Of a stretch of DNA of 64,000 nt, positions 25,258-34,085 are shown piece after piece. Source of the stretch: Clostridiales bacterium oral taxon 876 str. F0540 (GTDB lineage Bacteria > Bacillota > Clostridia > Clostridiales > Clostridiaceae); the NCBI GenBank assembly GCA_000466585.1, contig KE993508.1, positions 270,811 to 334,810 of the forward strand. The letters are read 5' to 3'. Position 1 is the first letter of the stretch. Every line of letters starts with the position of its first letter. Under the pieces are notes generated by a model that worked only from the letters and a program-made list of their open reading frames with translations, was not told the origin of the DNA and searched no databases. The translations under genes were made by a program, and so were the position numbers.

Positions 25258-26157
25258 TCACAGCTTCATTTCCGGGGCCTGCGACGGCTGATCCCCCGGT
25301 TCGTTTACCCATTTTTCATAGTCCTGAACCGAGCAGTAACCGGCCAGCATAGAAGAAAACGCATCCAGTCGGCTGGCCTTCACACCGGCAAGCTCCATTT
25401 GCAAACCGTAATAGCCGGTATAAATCCGCAGGACATCCGCGTTCAGAACATCGACCCATGCTTCTTTTCCGGCTTCGGTCAACGTGGATTCATCCAGCTC
25501 CACAATGGTGGACGGCTCGTTTTCAATCTCGTGGTGGATGAGGTGGAGATCTTCCCATTTGGTATGGAGCAAATCACGAAGCTTGACAGCCGGAGCGGTT
25601 TGCGCTTCCGATTGCGGTGAATCTTTTCCCTGCTGGCCGTCGCACTTGGGGCAGTGATCAAGATAATAGGTGATGTCAAAGCTGTCCTCCATCGGTTCGA
25701 TTTCCGCTACCTCATCACTGGCGGACAGCGCATTCAGCAGTAAGGTACCGACGCCGTACCGTTCCTCGATCTCGTCAAAGGAAATTTCCCAATTGCCGTT
25801 TTCAGTTTTCTGAGTGCTGTCCCTGATAATCTCATCAGCCAGCAGCGAAATCTGGAGGTTCACATAGGGTCTGAAGTTTGGAAGAAAAGCAGTATACCTG
25901 CCGTAGGAATAGCCGGAACTGTCCACCAGAACAGCATCGTCCGTATCTTCACAAAGTACCAGCAGCCCATGCTGCACTCCGTTTCCATCCAAATACATAT
26001 CACCGATACGGTCGGCAATAAAGTCCCTGTCGGCCAGCATGTTCTCACAAAAGTCCTTGAATTTCGATGCCGACAGTTCCTCAATCGCTTCGATCACACA
26101 GTCCTGCGGCTGGAAACAATCCAGCTTTCTTTCAAAAACAGCCTTGGTTTTTAACAT
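25258..26157 (-). CDS. Conserved ICE protein, DUF6329-like, with Met-rich C-terminus
   Basis: Acidic cytoplasmic protein of 299 residues, no signal peptide. The N-terminal part (LKTKAVFERKLDCFQPQDCVIEAIEELSASKFKDF) and the central domain of about residues 60-180 recur in clostridial conjugative elements; I recall the family as DUF6329, without a known activity. The C-terminal region (LDVLNADVLRIYTGYYGLQMELAGVKASRLDAF in pattern) leads to a polar tail ending SQAPEMKL. The start is set by AAGGGGGAACGAATT. The gene lies directly behind the M23 peptidase gene. Confidence 0.7.
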   Translation of the reverse strand: MLKTKAVFERKLDCFQPQDCVIEAIEELSASKFKDFCENMLADRDFIADRIGDMYLDGNGVQHGLLVLCEDTDDAVLVDSSGYSYGRYTAFLPNFRPYVNLQISLLADEIIRDSTQKTENGNWEISFDEIEERYGVGTLLLNALSASDEVAEIEPMEDSFDITYYLDHCPKCDGQQGKDSPQSEAQTAPAVKLRDLLHTKWEDLHLIHHEIENEPSTIVELDESTLTEAGKEAWVDVLNADVLRIYTGYYGLQMELAGVKASRLDAFSSMLAGYCSVQDYEKWVNEPGDQPSQAPEMKL

Positions 26158-26170
26158 AATTCGTTCCCCC

Positions 26171-27271
26171 TTAAGGTAAATAATTTCTCGGATTGACCGC
26201 TTTTCCGTTGACGCGGATTTCAAAATGCAGATGATTTCCGGTACTGCGGCCTGTGCTGCCCACCGCCGCGATAAAGTCGCCCTGCTTCACAGTTTGACCG
26301 GAACGGACATAAACCTTGGAGCAGTGACCGTAAAGAGTGACCATCCCGTCGCCGTGATCAATAACCACATGATATCCGTAGCCGCTGCTGCCGGAGTCTA
26401 CCACGCTGCTCACAACACCATCGCGGGCGGCATGAATGGGCGTACCTTTTGGTGCGCCGAGGTCAAGACCGGCGTGGCCTTCGCCGCCGCTGCCGCCGAA
26501 CGGATTTGGCCTCCAGCCGAATTCCGAGGTGACCATGCCGCGCCAGTTCGCACCGATAGGACTGGCAAAATTACCGCCGCCCGTGTAGGGTTCATCTGTT
26601 CCAACACCTTTTTTCCATTCATCCTCGCCGATGTTTTCGTTTTCCGGCAGGCTGTGGCCATAAAGCACACGGCTGTAAATCTGAGCGGCGTTGACTTTGT
26701 TTTCGTTGGTGATCGTCCTGCCGAGAGTATGTTCAAGGTTGGTATAAATTTCATTCAGGTCAGAAATCGGAACCGCCACGGTGTAGGTTTCTTCCGTTTG
26801 CTTGCCATCCTTGTCGGTGACGGTGCGTGTCCGTTTCTCGTATTGGACGAAGCATGAAACGAACTTCTGCGCCGCAGGGCGCGATATGGATGCAGCGTCA
26901 CGCTGCCCGAAAAACAGAGAATAAAAAATAGCTTTTACACGGGTGGCATCAACGCTGCCGCTTTCAATCTGAGGCGCGATCTCCGAAACACCACCATCCA
27001 AAGCGGAGAAGCTGTTTCTCATATCTTTGATGTACTGCCTGTACTCAGCGGGTACCTGTGCCGAGATGGAGCCGCCGTTGAAAACCAGATCCACAGCGGA
27101 GTCGTTGTGCTGAGCCGTTCCGGACAGCAAACTCATAATCATCACGATGATTAAAATGAAGGGAGTCAGAACGGCTGCAATCAGCACACCGACGGCTTTC
27201 CACGTCCGTTTATCCGACGCGGCAGCGATGGCCGTTTTTACCGCGAGAGCAATGGTTGCCGGATCAGCCAT
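26171..27271 (-). CDS. Membrane-anchored M23 peptidase of the conjugation machinery
   Basis: Protein of 366 residues likely to open the peptidoglycan for the transfer channel, the VirB1-like role in Gram-positive systems. One N-terminal membrane helix (VGVLIAAVLTPFILIIVMIMSLL) precedes an extracellular region and a C-terminal peptidase M23 (LytM) domain. The zinc ligands are in GEGHAGLDLGAPKGTP and in TGNHLHFEIRVNG. The domain ends NPRNYLP, complete. Neighbours are the DUF6329-like and gamma-glutamylcyclotransferase genes. Confidence 0.9.
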   Translation of the reverse strand: MADPATIALAVKTAIAAASDKRTWKAVGVLIAAVLTPFILIIVMIMSLLSGTAQHNDSAVDLVFNGGSISAQVPAEYRQYIKDMRNSFSALDGGVSEIAPQIESGSVDATRVKAIFYSLFFGQRDAASISRPAAQKFVSCFVQYEKRTRTVTDKDGKQTEETYTVAVPISDLNEIYTNLEHTLGRTITNENKVNAAQIYSRVLYGHSLPENENIGEDEWKKGVGTDEPYTGGGNFASPIGANWRGMVTSEFGWRPNPFGGSGGEGHAGLDLGAPKGTPIHAARDGVVSSVVDSGSSGYGYHVVIDHGDGMVTLYGHCSKVYVRSGQTVKQGDFIAAVGSTGRSTGNHLHFEIRVNGKAVNPRNYLP

Positions 27272-27277
27272 GGGGCA

Positions 27278-27784
27278 TCACCACCATTTCGGGCCAAACA
27301 GGCTGCCCTGCATTGGTTCCGCTTCCTGCTGTTCAGCTGCCAATCGAACAGATTTCTCCACGGCCTGATCGAGAAAATCCGTATCAAACCCGGCAGCTTT
27401 ATATCCTTCCATAATAGTGTTGAGGTAAAAATAGGAGGGAGCGCCAAGTTCATGGCCTCCGTTCATCACATAGACCATGCCCGGAACAGCCTTTCCGTTC
27501 AGCTCTACTTCCATCATTTCTTTCCGATAAAAGTGGGGATACCCCTCGTAGCGGTCGAGGGACTGTTCGTCACCGGGCCTGATCTTCCAAAGAAGCACAG
27601 GTACCGAGCTGCCCTCTAAGGGTTCCACAGTAGCCACGGCACCCTTGCGGCCTCCACGAAACAACAGCTCATACCCTTTGATTTCACTTGCGCCGACCAC
27701 CTTGGCGGTCGGGCAACGGAACGCCATCTGCGGCAGGTTGAGGTTGCTGCCGTAGGCGATATACAACGTGTTTTTCGTACTCAT
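27278..27784 (-). CDS. Gamma-glutamylcyclotransferase-like protein (AIG2/GGCT)
   Basis: Protein of 168 residues that starts STKNTLYIAYGSNLN, the YGSNL signature of the GGCT fold. It also shows LWKIRPGDEQSLDRYEGYP, with the conserved catalytic-type Glu in RYEG. Such enzymes cyclise gamma-glutamyl groups to 5-oxoproline. The start is set by GAGAAAAGGAGATCGATC; longer upstream reading frame is ignored. It lies directly behind an amidoligase gene on the same strand, the known genomic pairing for making and trimming gamma-glutamyl-type bonds. Confidence 0.88.
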   Translation of the reverse strand: MSTKNTLYIAYGSNLNLPQMAFRCPTAKVVGASEIKGYELLFRGGRKGAVATVEPLEGSSVPVLLWKIRPGDEQSLDRYEGYPHFYRKEMMEVELNGKAVPGMVYVMNGGHELGAPSYFYLNTIMEGYKAAGFDTDFLDQAVEKSVRLAAEQQEAEPMQGSLFGPKWW

Positions 27785-27800
27785 GATCGATCTCCTTTTC

Positions 27801-28847
27801 TCACATGCGCATGACAAAGGCCGGGGATTCGTTCTGATCCCCGGCCTGTCCCTGCTCATTTTCGGTTGTTGCATCGGGTGCGGATACCTGCCGCGTCTGC
27901 TCCAACTCCTTTTCTTTTTTCTGTCGCATCCGTTCCTTCTGTTTCTCGGCCTGCGCCGGATCGCGCCACGCGATACAGCCGTCCAGATGTTCCAGAAGGT
28001 GAATCCGGGCGGTTTTAAACTCGTCGCCGATTAATCCCAAACGTAAAAGCCAGGTGCGGAAGGTGTATTTTTCATTGGTGGTCTGCGTCTTCTGGCGGCT
28101 CGCGCACCTTTGGTTCAGCGCCTGTGCGGAAATGGCAAGGCAGAACTGAATGTACGCCTTGATTTTCCCGGCATGGGTGGTGGAATTGAACAGTCTGAAT
28201 TCTACTGTGCCTTTCTGGAAAACGCTGTGCAGATTGAGGCAGTGATATCGGCTGTCATCGTAGTGGACGCTGCTCCTGTCGCCGCCGTTGTACCAGATGC
28301 GGCTGACCTCATTCAGCGTTTTCGGTTTGCGCCGGTTCAGCTCCTCCAAAAAACGGGCGTCCACCGGCTTGCACCAGCGGTGCTGTCTTGCCACGGTTAC
28401 CTGCAGCGCCTTATAGATGAGATCCTCCTTGCTGGCCATGATGTTGGTGATATTCCGAAGGGTATTCGCATTGAAAGGGGAAGCGTCCACATGAACATGG
28501 ATGCCGCAGCTGTCATTGGCAATGGCTCCGGCTTCACGAAGCTTCCGGATCAGCTCCTGTACCTTTTCGATATCCTCCCACCGACAGATGGGGCTTACCA
28601 TCTCGGTTTTATAATCATCGGATGCGGTCACGATCTGCCTGCCGGATTTTTTCTGTGCTGAGATGCTGGAATCGCTCATGAAGTTCCACTTGCGGCCTTG
28701 GCTGTCCAGCGCACTGTAGGTGTTATAGTAGGTACCGTCAAAATTGGCGGCGGTACCGAAATATGCAGCGGCGATATCGGCGGCAGCCTTGCGGGTAATG
28801 CCAGTCATTTCAATTTCGATGCCGAAGCGCTGTTCCTTCATGTCCAT
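27801..28847 (-). CDS. Putative amidoligase (glutamine synthetase-like fold)
   Basis: Protein of 348 residues. The N-terminus QRFGIEIEMTGITRKAAADIAA carries the paired Glu typical of the amidoligase family. GIHVHVDASPFN and RYHCLNLHSVFQKGTVEFRLFNSTTHAGKI supply the His and Glu/Arg of the ATP-dependent ligase site. Family members are predicted to join amino acids or peptides to carboxylates. The tail is Glu/Gln rich and ends SPAFVMRM. It is followed by a GGCT gene and preceded by virB4, so the pair travels inside the transfer operon. The substrate is unknown: peptidoglycan peptides, a protein or a small metabolite. Confidence 0.85.
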   Translation of the reverse strand: MDMKEQRFGIEIEMTGITRKAAADIAAAYFGTAANFDGTYYNTYSALDSQGRKWNFMSDSSISAQKKSGRQIVTASDDYKTEMVSPICRWEDIEKVQELIRKLREAGAIANDSCGIHVHVDASPFNANTLRNITNIMASKEDLIYKALQVTVARQHRWCKPVDARFLEELNRRKPKTLNEVSRIWYNGGDRSSVHYDDSRYHCLNLHSVFQKGTVEFRLFNSTTHAGKIKAYIQFCLAISAQALNQRCASRQKTQTTNEKYTFRTWLLRLGLIGDEFKTARIHLLEHLDGCIAWRDPAQAEKQKERMRQKKEKELEQTRQVSAPDATTENEQGQAGDQNESPAFVMRM

Positions 28848-28865
28848 TTTTTATTCCACCTCCCA

Positions 28866-30698
28866 TTAGCGCCCACCGGCCTTTCCAAACAGCTTTGCCT
28901 TATGCTCCGGCGCATTCACCATCAGGTTATACCGCTCGTTACCGCATTTATAGAGGCAAACACCTCGCTGCGGGTAGCGGATCAGATTGTATTCGCTTTG
29001 TTCAAGCTGGAGGGTATCGATGTAAAACTTGGCGTCGATGTTTCCGGCATTGAACAGAAACTGGTGCGTTGGGATGGAGAACAGCGGTTTTGTGTATTCG
29101 CGGATACCCTCAATATTGAAATCTTCGAGGTTCTGACTGGCAAGGATTACGGCGCTGTCCTTTTTGCGGACACGCTTCATGAAGTTACGGACATACTCCA
29201 CAGCGGTGAGATTGGTCAGGAACAAATAAAATTCATCAATGCTGGCGGCGGTGTTTCCGGTAGTCAGAAGCTCATTGCTCATATAGGAAAGAACATTAAA
29301 CAGCATGGCGTTGCGGATACTTTTACTGGCCTGCAGCAAGCCTTTCACCCCGAAGGTGATGAAACTGCCGTCCGTGATATTTGTTTGCCCGTCAAAAAAT
29401 TTAGCCTCCGACCCTTTACACAGGGAGTGGAGACCAAGAAGAATTTCCTGCAGAAGCTCAGCGGTATAGAGTTGTCGGTGATTCTCATCAAATGCTTTAT
29501 ACTCATCCTCAATCAAAGTGTAAAGATCGGACAGGATGGGATAATCCGTAGGCTTCAGCCGGTCAAAATTGGAGTGATCTGTGATGCTCCATTTCTCATA
29601 GAGCTTCTGAAGCATGATTTCAATCACATCGATCTGCCGGTCTGTAAAGTCTTTATATGTCCTGAAAAAATCTTTGAGGAAGCTGATGTGCTGACTGAGT
29701 TTGCTGCTGATGCGAAAGGTCTGCGGCGCATCCTTATCCTCCGGACTGCCGGTCTCATCCCATGTTTTTGGTTCAAGAACATTGATGATATGCTCTCCGG
29801 ACATTAAGTCGATGAAGCAGCCGCCGAGGTTATTGGTCAGATCCTCGTACTCCATTTCTGGATCGAGGCAAATCACATTCATGCCGGATTCCCTCAGATT
29901 GCACAGAATGAGCTTGAGAAGATAGCTCTTTCCCTGACCGGAATTACCGAGAATGAGGATGTTGGCGTTGGTCTTATCGTCGGCTCTTTTATTAAAATCC
30001 ACCAGCACGTTGCTGCCGAATTTGTCCCGTCCGATGTAAAAGCCATGCTGATCAGTCTTGCCGGAATAATTGAAGGGATAGAGATTAGCGACCGATGATG
30101 CGGGAAGCACCCGTTCGAACTGGTCGCCAAACACGTTCCAGCCGCTCGGCATAACGCAGAGGAAACCCTGCTGCTGGCGGAGCATCAGCCGGTCGACATT
30201 GAGCTTGGATCGAATCAGTTCCGTCAATACTTCGGTCTGCAACAGCTTAAGCTGATCTATATCGTGAGCGGACAGTTCGATATATACGGCGGCATGGAGC
30301 AGAGGCTCACGGTTCCGGTGCATCTGCGTCACAATAGTCGCTACATCCTGAAGATTGCTTTCGGCAAGCACAGTCTGCTGCAGGTCGTTGGTGTTGCTCT
30401 TATTCATGCGATTCTTATTGGCGGCGTTGCTGATGATTTTCTTTTCCTCAACAGGCGTAACATGGCGGGTATAGATTCGCAGCGTGATGCCATCCTTTTC
30501 GCCGAGGTGCCGGAGGATTGCCTGCTCATCGGTGGATGTCGGATATTCCCGAAGCGCCCAAACACACCGGAAGGTATTACCGCAGATGAAATGGTCAGTA
30601 TTAAATTTAATGATGGAAGGTGCGATCATATCAAGAAATTCCTGAATATGAACTTTTTCCGACTCCTGCTTCACACCATGTCTTTTCTCTTTATTCAT
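28866..30698 (-). CDS. VirB4/TraE-type conjugation ATPase
   Basis: ATPase of 610 residues that powers assembly and substrate movement in the type IV secretion system. Seen are Walker A ILGNSGQGKSYLLK near residue 250, VICLDPEMEYEDLTNNLGG, and the C-terminal ASIDEFYLFLTNL (Walker B), RKKDSAVILASQNLEDF and NAGNIDAKFYIDTLQLEQSE segments. The N-terminal region starts MNKEKRHGVKQESEKVHIQEFLDMIAPS in pattern and contains TDHFICGNTFRCVWALREYP. Its start overlaps the upstream gene by eight bases, implying translational coupling. Confidence 0.95.
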   Translation of the reverse strand: MNKEKRHGVKQESEKVHIQEFLDMIAPSIIKFNTDHFICGNTFRCVWALREYPTSTDEQAILRHLGEKDGITLRIYTRHVTPVEEKKIISNAANKNRMNKSNTNDLQQTVLAESNLQDVATIVTQMHRNREPLLHAAVYIELSAHDIDQLKLLQTEVLTELIRSKLNVDRLMLRQQQGFLCVMPSGWNVFGDQFERVLPASSVANLYPFNYSGKTDQHGFYIGRDKFGSNVLVDFNKRADDKTNANILILGNSGQGKSYLLKLILCNLRESGMNVICLDPEMEYEDLTNNLGGCFIDLMSGEHIINVLEPKTWDETGSPEDKDAPQTFRISSKLSQHISFLKDFFRTYKDFTDRQIDVIEIMLQKLYEKWSITDHSNFDRLKPTDYPILSDLYTLIEDEYKAFDENHRQLYTAELLQEILLGLHSLCKGSEAKFFDGQTNITDGSFITFGVKGLLQASKSIRNAMLFNVLSYMSNELLTTGNTAASIDEFYLFLTNLTAVEYVRNFMKRVRKKDSAVILASQNLEDFNIEGIREYTKPLFSIPTHQFLFNAGNIDAKFYIDTLQLEQSEYNLIRYPQRGVCLYKCGNERYNLMVNAPEHKAKLFGKAGGR

Positions 30699-31278
30699 TC
30701 AAAATCACCCATCTTTCTCCGTCAAAATCCTCAAACTTTTCCGTAGTCACGTTTTGTTCGAAGTAAACCGCCAGAAGCTTTTTAATGTCCTCACTGCCTG
30801 CGCGGCTGGCGATGAAGCCCTGCTCCTTGAGGGACTTTTCGATTCGGGACAGATACGGAAATACTTCGCTCTGCTTCTCATCACGCAGACGGATGATGAT
30901 GAGAAATTCACGGGCGGTAGCCATCTGCACCTGTATCCGGTCGAGAAAATTCAGGTCTTTTTCAAGAAGCTTGCAAATAACCGAATTCTGTTCCTGCTCC
31001 ATACGGCTGCGAAGAAACTGCTTGTTATCCTCAAAATTTTCACGGCTGTTGAGGCACAGCATCTCGATCTCGGCGATTCCTTTCAAAACCGTCATCAGGG
31101 CATAAATTCGTGCGCCAATGCTTTCCTCCGATAAAACGGAGATATTACTTGGTTTTATTAGAAAATATACAAGCTCGCCGTGACCGTAAGTCTGCAAACT
31201 GTAATCCGTTATGGCCTTGGTGTTCATGAGCTGTCTTGTGGATGCCTTTTGTTTAGGCTCTTTTTTCTTTCTGCTCAT
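30691..31278 (-). CDS. Conjugation protein upstream of virB4
   Basis: Soluble protein of 195 residues starting MSRKKKEPKQKASTRQLMN (set by GAAAGGAAAGCT). The core LVYFLIKPSNISVLSEESIGARI, ALMTVLKGIAEIEML and ATAREFLIIIRLRDEKQSEVFPYL resembles the N-terminal CagE/TrbE-like part of VirB4 proteins, here encoded as a separate gene. It overlaps virB4 by eight bases and follows the PrgI gene, so it belongs to the channel operon. This reading rests on pattern and position. Confidence 0.65.
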   Translation of the reverse strand: MSRKKKEPKQKASTRQLMNTKAITDYSLQTYGHGELVYFLIKPSNISVLSEESIGARIYALMTVLKGIAEIEMLCLNSRENFEDNKQFLRSRMEQEQNSVICKLLEKDLNFLDRIQVQMATAREFLIIIRLRDEKQSEVFPYLSRIEKSLKEQGFIASRAGSEDIKKLLAVYFEQNVTTEKFEDFDGERWVILNE

Positions 31279-31359
31279 AGCTTTCCTTTCCGCAAAATCC
31301 GAGGCGCAGGAACCATGCCACGAATTCCGCAATGTTTATTGCGCGATTAGCGTGCAGGC

Positions 31360-31617
31360 TCAGCCTGCCCATTCGTAAGTTTGCTGTTTGCCAATAAAAA
31401 AGGCACAGGCATACCGGATAAAATCCAGAATACTTGTGTCCTCAAAACGGATGGTCAGAAAGGCATAAACGGCAGTAATTACAATCGGCGGTATAAACCT
31501 TATCTGTGTCAGTGCGAGGATGGAAATCAAAGCGCCCACACCGATGACGCCGATATCGCGGAGCTGCCATAGCCATAGCGTAGCCTTGGATTTTAAGTTA
31601 TCGGGGTAAATATACAT
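31360..31617 (-). CDS. PrgI family (VirB3-like) membrane protein
   Basis: An 85-residue protein with a short N-terminal YIYPDNLKSKATLWLWQLRD and two membrane helices (IGVIGVGALISILALTQIRFIPP, VITAVYAFLTI), then FEDTSILDFIRYACAFFIGKQQTYEW. This is the PrgI/VirB3 layout of Gram-positive type IV systems, where it anchors VirB4. AAGGAGGCCTGAGA precedes the ATG. Confidence 0.85.
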   Translation of the reverse strand: MYIYPDNLKSKATLWLWQLRDIGVIGVGALISILALTQIRFIPPIVITAVYAFLTIRFEDTSILDFIRYACAFFIGKQQTYEWAG

Positions 31618-31630
31618 TCTCAGGCCTCCT

Positions 31631-32194
31631 TCAGAGCTTCATGCTCATGCCGGGAGATTGCTTCAGTTCCGGCTCCATTTCTTTCGGGTAATAATGAACA
31701 TTTGGGCTGTACGCATTCTCATTCAGAGATTTTGCATGAGCCGCCGCCTGTTCATAAGCATCAAATTTGATCGGTTCGCCATTGTGCTTACACCAGCTCT
31801 GCGCCGCGCCGCACACGGAATTAGCGCTGCGAACCGCCCATACTCCATACTGCTTCATATCAATTCCTCCTTGGATTTCTGATTCCGGTATTTCTTTTAC
31901 AGGAATTCCGAGACGCTTGGCGGCGGTCATCTCCGCGCACATGCCTTCGGAGATCCGGCTACCACACAGCCACAGCTCGTCGACGGCCTCTAAGACCCGA
32001 AGCCCCATACGGATGCCGATCTGTCTCTGGACGAGATCAGAATCATCCAAAAGCTGCGGATACAAAAGATGGACAGCCACCGGCGTACAATTTTGCCACA
32101 TGGCATACCGGCAGGCCGCCTTTGCAAATTCGACATTTTTCTCTATGTCACCGGCGTATGGCGAACAGATATAGATCAGCTTATTCTCACTCAT
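31631..32194 (-). CDS. DUF4406/deoxyribosyltransferase-like protein with Met-rich tail
   Basis: Protein of 187 residues. The N-terminal domain (IYICSPYAGDIEKNVEFAKAA, PVAVHLLYPQLLDD, DELWLCGSRISEGMCAEM) has the Rossmann-like pattern of DUF4406/nucleoside 2-deoxyribosyltransferase relatives. A second segment of about residues 112-165 (YGVWAVRSANSVCGAAQSWCKHNG) is not recognised. The C-terminus is SPGMSMKL. The start overlaps the trbL stop (ATGA), placing it firmly in the channel operon though it looks like a soluble enzyme. Whether it is catalytically active is unknown. Confidence 0.75.
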   Translation of the reverse strand: MSENKLIYICSPYAGDIEKNVEFAKAACRYAMWQNCTPVAVHLLYPQLLDDSDLVQRQIGIRMGLRVLEAVDELWLCGSRISEGMCAEMTAAKRLGIPVKEIPESEIQGGIDMKQYGVWAVRSANSVCGAAQSWCKHNGEPIKFDAYEQAAAHAKSLNENAYSPNVHYYPKEMEPELKQSPGMSMKL

Positions 32195-33093
32195 TTCGCC
32201 ACCGCCTGTATCACGGTACGCGTCATATTCACGGCGGTCTGCGCCGCATAGACGGTTCCCATGAGGTTTGCCTTTGTGCTGGTGTCCAGTCCGAACTGTC
32301 CGGCAATTCGGGGAATTTCACCCGCCGCCAGCATCAGCCCAAGACCGAGGAGGGCGTGATCCTTGACCACCATCAACCCGGCAATCAGCACCGTAGCCTG
32401 CAAAAAAGCTGTCAGACACAGCCCGATGACCTGCTTACACCAGCCCACGAATCCGTCGATATATCCTCTCGGAACAGAGAACATGTAGAGGCTCCCCACG
32501 GCAATCTGAATGAGCAGGATGCCGCCGCGTTTCAGGTTGGCAAAGAACACTTTAATGACCGCATAGCCCATCAGGATGAGAATAAAGATCATCATGATTG
32601 GACTCGTGATGGCGGTCAGTCCGCCGAACACGTTGCTGCTCATGGCCTGATTGACATCACCGGCGTTTTTGAGTGTGTTGATGATATTCGCGGCTACCGT
32701 CCCGAAGTCTGTACCACGTCCGGTAATGCCTGCGGTAAAGCTACCCTGCAGGGACACGGACAGCTTATACAGTTCCACCGGAACCGTTGTAAACAACCCC
32801 ACAGCCATAAAACCTTTAATGGCGTTGAGCGCTGTGTCTCTGATGCTGCCTCTCCCGGACTGGTACTCAATGGCACATTCAAAACAGGCCACCACAAGGC
32901 CGACGCCATATAAAGCCCATGCGAGGTAGGAGAAGAACAGCACGATTGATTGCACCCATGGCATATCGAACAGGTCTGCGCCCATGTTGCCCATCTGCAT
33001 AAAAAAATCGCCGAGAAAGCCCACGATCTGACTGTAGATCCAATCCACAATCTGGCCGAGGACAGTGTCGGCGACAAAGTCCCATATGAACAT
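32191..33093 (-). CDS. TrbL/VirB6-like conjugal transfer membrane protein
   Basis: Polytopic protein of 300 residues with about six hydrophobic helices (IVLFFSYLAWALYGVGLVVACF, SPIMMIFILILMGYAVIKVFF, GGILLIQIAVGSLYMFSV, VIGLCLTAFLQATVLIAGLMVV and others). The early segment FIWDFVADTVLGQIVDWIYSQIVGFLGDFF and the central GDVNQAMSSNVFGGLTAI are typical of TrbL/VirB6 proteins of Firmicutes elements, the inner-channel component. It is followed by the DUF4406 gene with a four-base overlap. Confidence 0.88.
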   Translation of the reverse strand: MFIWDFVADTVLGQIVDWIYSQIVGFLGDFFMQMGNMGADLFDMPWVQSIVLFFSYLAWALYGVGLVVACFECAIEYQSGRGSIRDTALNAIKGFMAVGLFTTVPVELYKLSVSLQGSFTAGITGRGTDFGTVAANIINTLKNAGDVNQAMSSNVFGGLTAITSPIMMIFILILMGYAVIKVFFANLKRGGILLIQIAVGSLYMFSVPRGYIDGFVGWCKQVIGLCLTAFLQATVLIAGLMVVKDHALLGLGLMLAAGEIPRIAGQFGLDTSTKANLMGTVYAAQTAVNMTRTVIQAVAK

Positions 33094-33124
33094 TTAAAGC
33101 CACCACTCCTTTCCCGGAAAAAGA

Positions 33125-33155
33125 AAATACCTGCGGATGCGAACCGCAGGTATTT
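33125..33155 (-). terminator. Terminator inside the transfer region
   Basis: AAATACCTGCGG/CCGCAGGTATTT forms a perfect 12-base-pair stem followed by TCTTTTT on the minus strand. It lies between the 33179-33592 gene and trbL, so these are separate transcription units or the terminator is leaky. Confidence 0.85.
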
Positions 33156-33178
33156 GGTTTCTTTTTCTGTTTTTGATT

Positions 33179-33592
33179 TTATGATTCATTGGGTGTTTCC
33201 TGTTTCATTTTCCTTTCAGCGACAACGGCAGAGTTCACATAGTGAGTGGCATATGCATTTTCGATCTGTTCTTCTCCGCTTTTGGAAAACCGCAGTTTTA
33301 CTGAATGGTTTTTACCTTTTTGCCCCCAACGCTTGTAAAATGTCCACGAATCCTTCAGGCCGCTTTTCCGGGCATAGGTACGAATTTCCCTCATGATAAA
33401 GGAGAGCTTGGAAAGGTTTATCTTACATACCCGTTCCAGATAATCTATTTTACCAAACCGCCAGCGTTCATAATCTTCCTTTGAAAGAACACCAACGTCC
33501 ATCAATACCTGAACCGGTGTGGCGAAGCCATTCTTCTTTATTTGCTGGTACATGGAATTATGCACTTTTCCGATAAGTTCTCCTTGATTCAT
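33179..33592 (-). CDS. Conserved basic protein of unknown function
   Basis: Protein of 137 residues, basic, no membrane segment. It starts MNQGELIGKVHNSMYQQIKKNGFATPVQVLMDVGVLSKEDYERW in pattern, and continues YLERVCKINLSKLSFIMREIRTYARKSGLKDSW. I do not recognise a family with a known activity. The start MNQGEL is preferred over one seven codons upstream, since AGAGGTG precedes it. It lies between the VirB2-like gene and the terminator before trbL. It could be a DNA- or RNA-binding regulator of the channel operon, but nothing in the sequence proves it. Confidence 0.65.
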   Translation of the reverse strand: MNQGELIGKVHNSMYQQIKKNGFATPVQVLMDVGVLSKEDYERWRFGKIDYLERVCKINLSKLSFIMREIRTYARKSGLKDSWTFYKRWGQKGKNHSVKLRFSKSGEEQIENAYATHYVNSAVVAERKMKQETPNES

Positions 33593-33652
33593 CACATACA
33601 CCTCTGTTTTCAATTATATAGGATCGTTTCACGCTGGACAACCATAATGCCG

Positions 33653-33994
33653 TTACATTCCTACGACGCTCCAGATATATAACGGAGCAGTCAAGGTGAA
33701 CACCAGACAAGCAAAAAGAATTGCTGGCGCGGCCCATTCGAACTGTCCGTGCTTGCGATAGTCGAAATAAGCCGTGCCCAATTTGGCAAAGAAAAACACA
33801 GCCAGAATCAGATCAATGGCCGGGAACACGACGCTGTTAACAACAGTTTTAATCTGCTGTGACGCCGTTTTCCATGTGCCTTCCACAGCTCCGGCGACAT
33901 CGCCGCTGCCAGCGGCATAAGCCGTCACACAGAACATCGAAACCATAAGCGTAACGGCGCAAAAAATAATAAAGACCTTTTTGCTTTTTTTCAT
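33653..33994 (-). CDS. VirB2-like pilin/channel protein (DUF3852-like)
   Basis: A 113-residue exported protein. A signal peptide (KKVFIIFCAVTLMVSMFCVTAYAAG) is followed by a short polar region and two membrane helices (IKTVVNSVVFPAIDLILAVFFFAKLG and AAPAILFACLVFTLTAPLYIWSV). This is the VirB2/TrbC layout, and I recall such clostridial proteins as DUF3852. It lies among other type IV secretion genes. AAAGGTGG precedes the chosen ATG. Confidence 0.8.
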   Translation of the reverse strand: MKKSKKVFIIFCAVTLMVSMFCVTAYAAGSGDVAGAVEGTWKTASQQIKTVVNSVVFPAIDLILAVFFFAKLGTAYFDYRKHGQFEWAAPAILFACLVFTLTAPLYIWSVVGM

Positions 33995-34085
33995 AAATCT
34001 ATCCACCTTTCTATTTAGTTGATAAAAAAGAAAAGACCGCAGGGCTTTATACCTTGCGATCCTGTTCTTTTTCTGTTGATATTCT

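Noticed and set aside
28866..31278. virB4 split by a frameshift from its upstream neighbour
   Set aside because: Both genes have their own starts and plausible ends, and the 610-residue VirB4 begins as expected for this family; the eight-base overlap looks like normal translational coupling.
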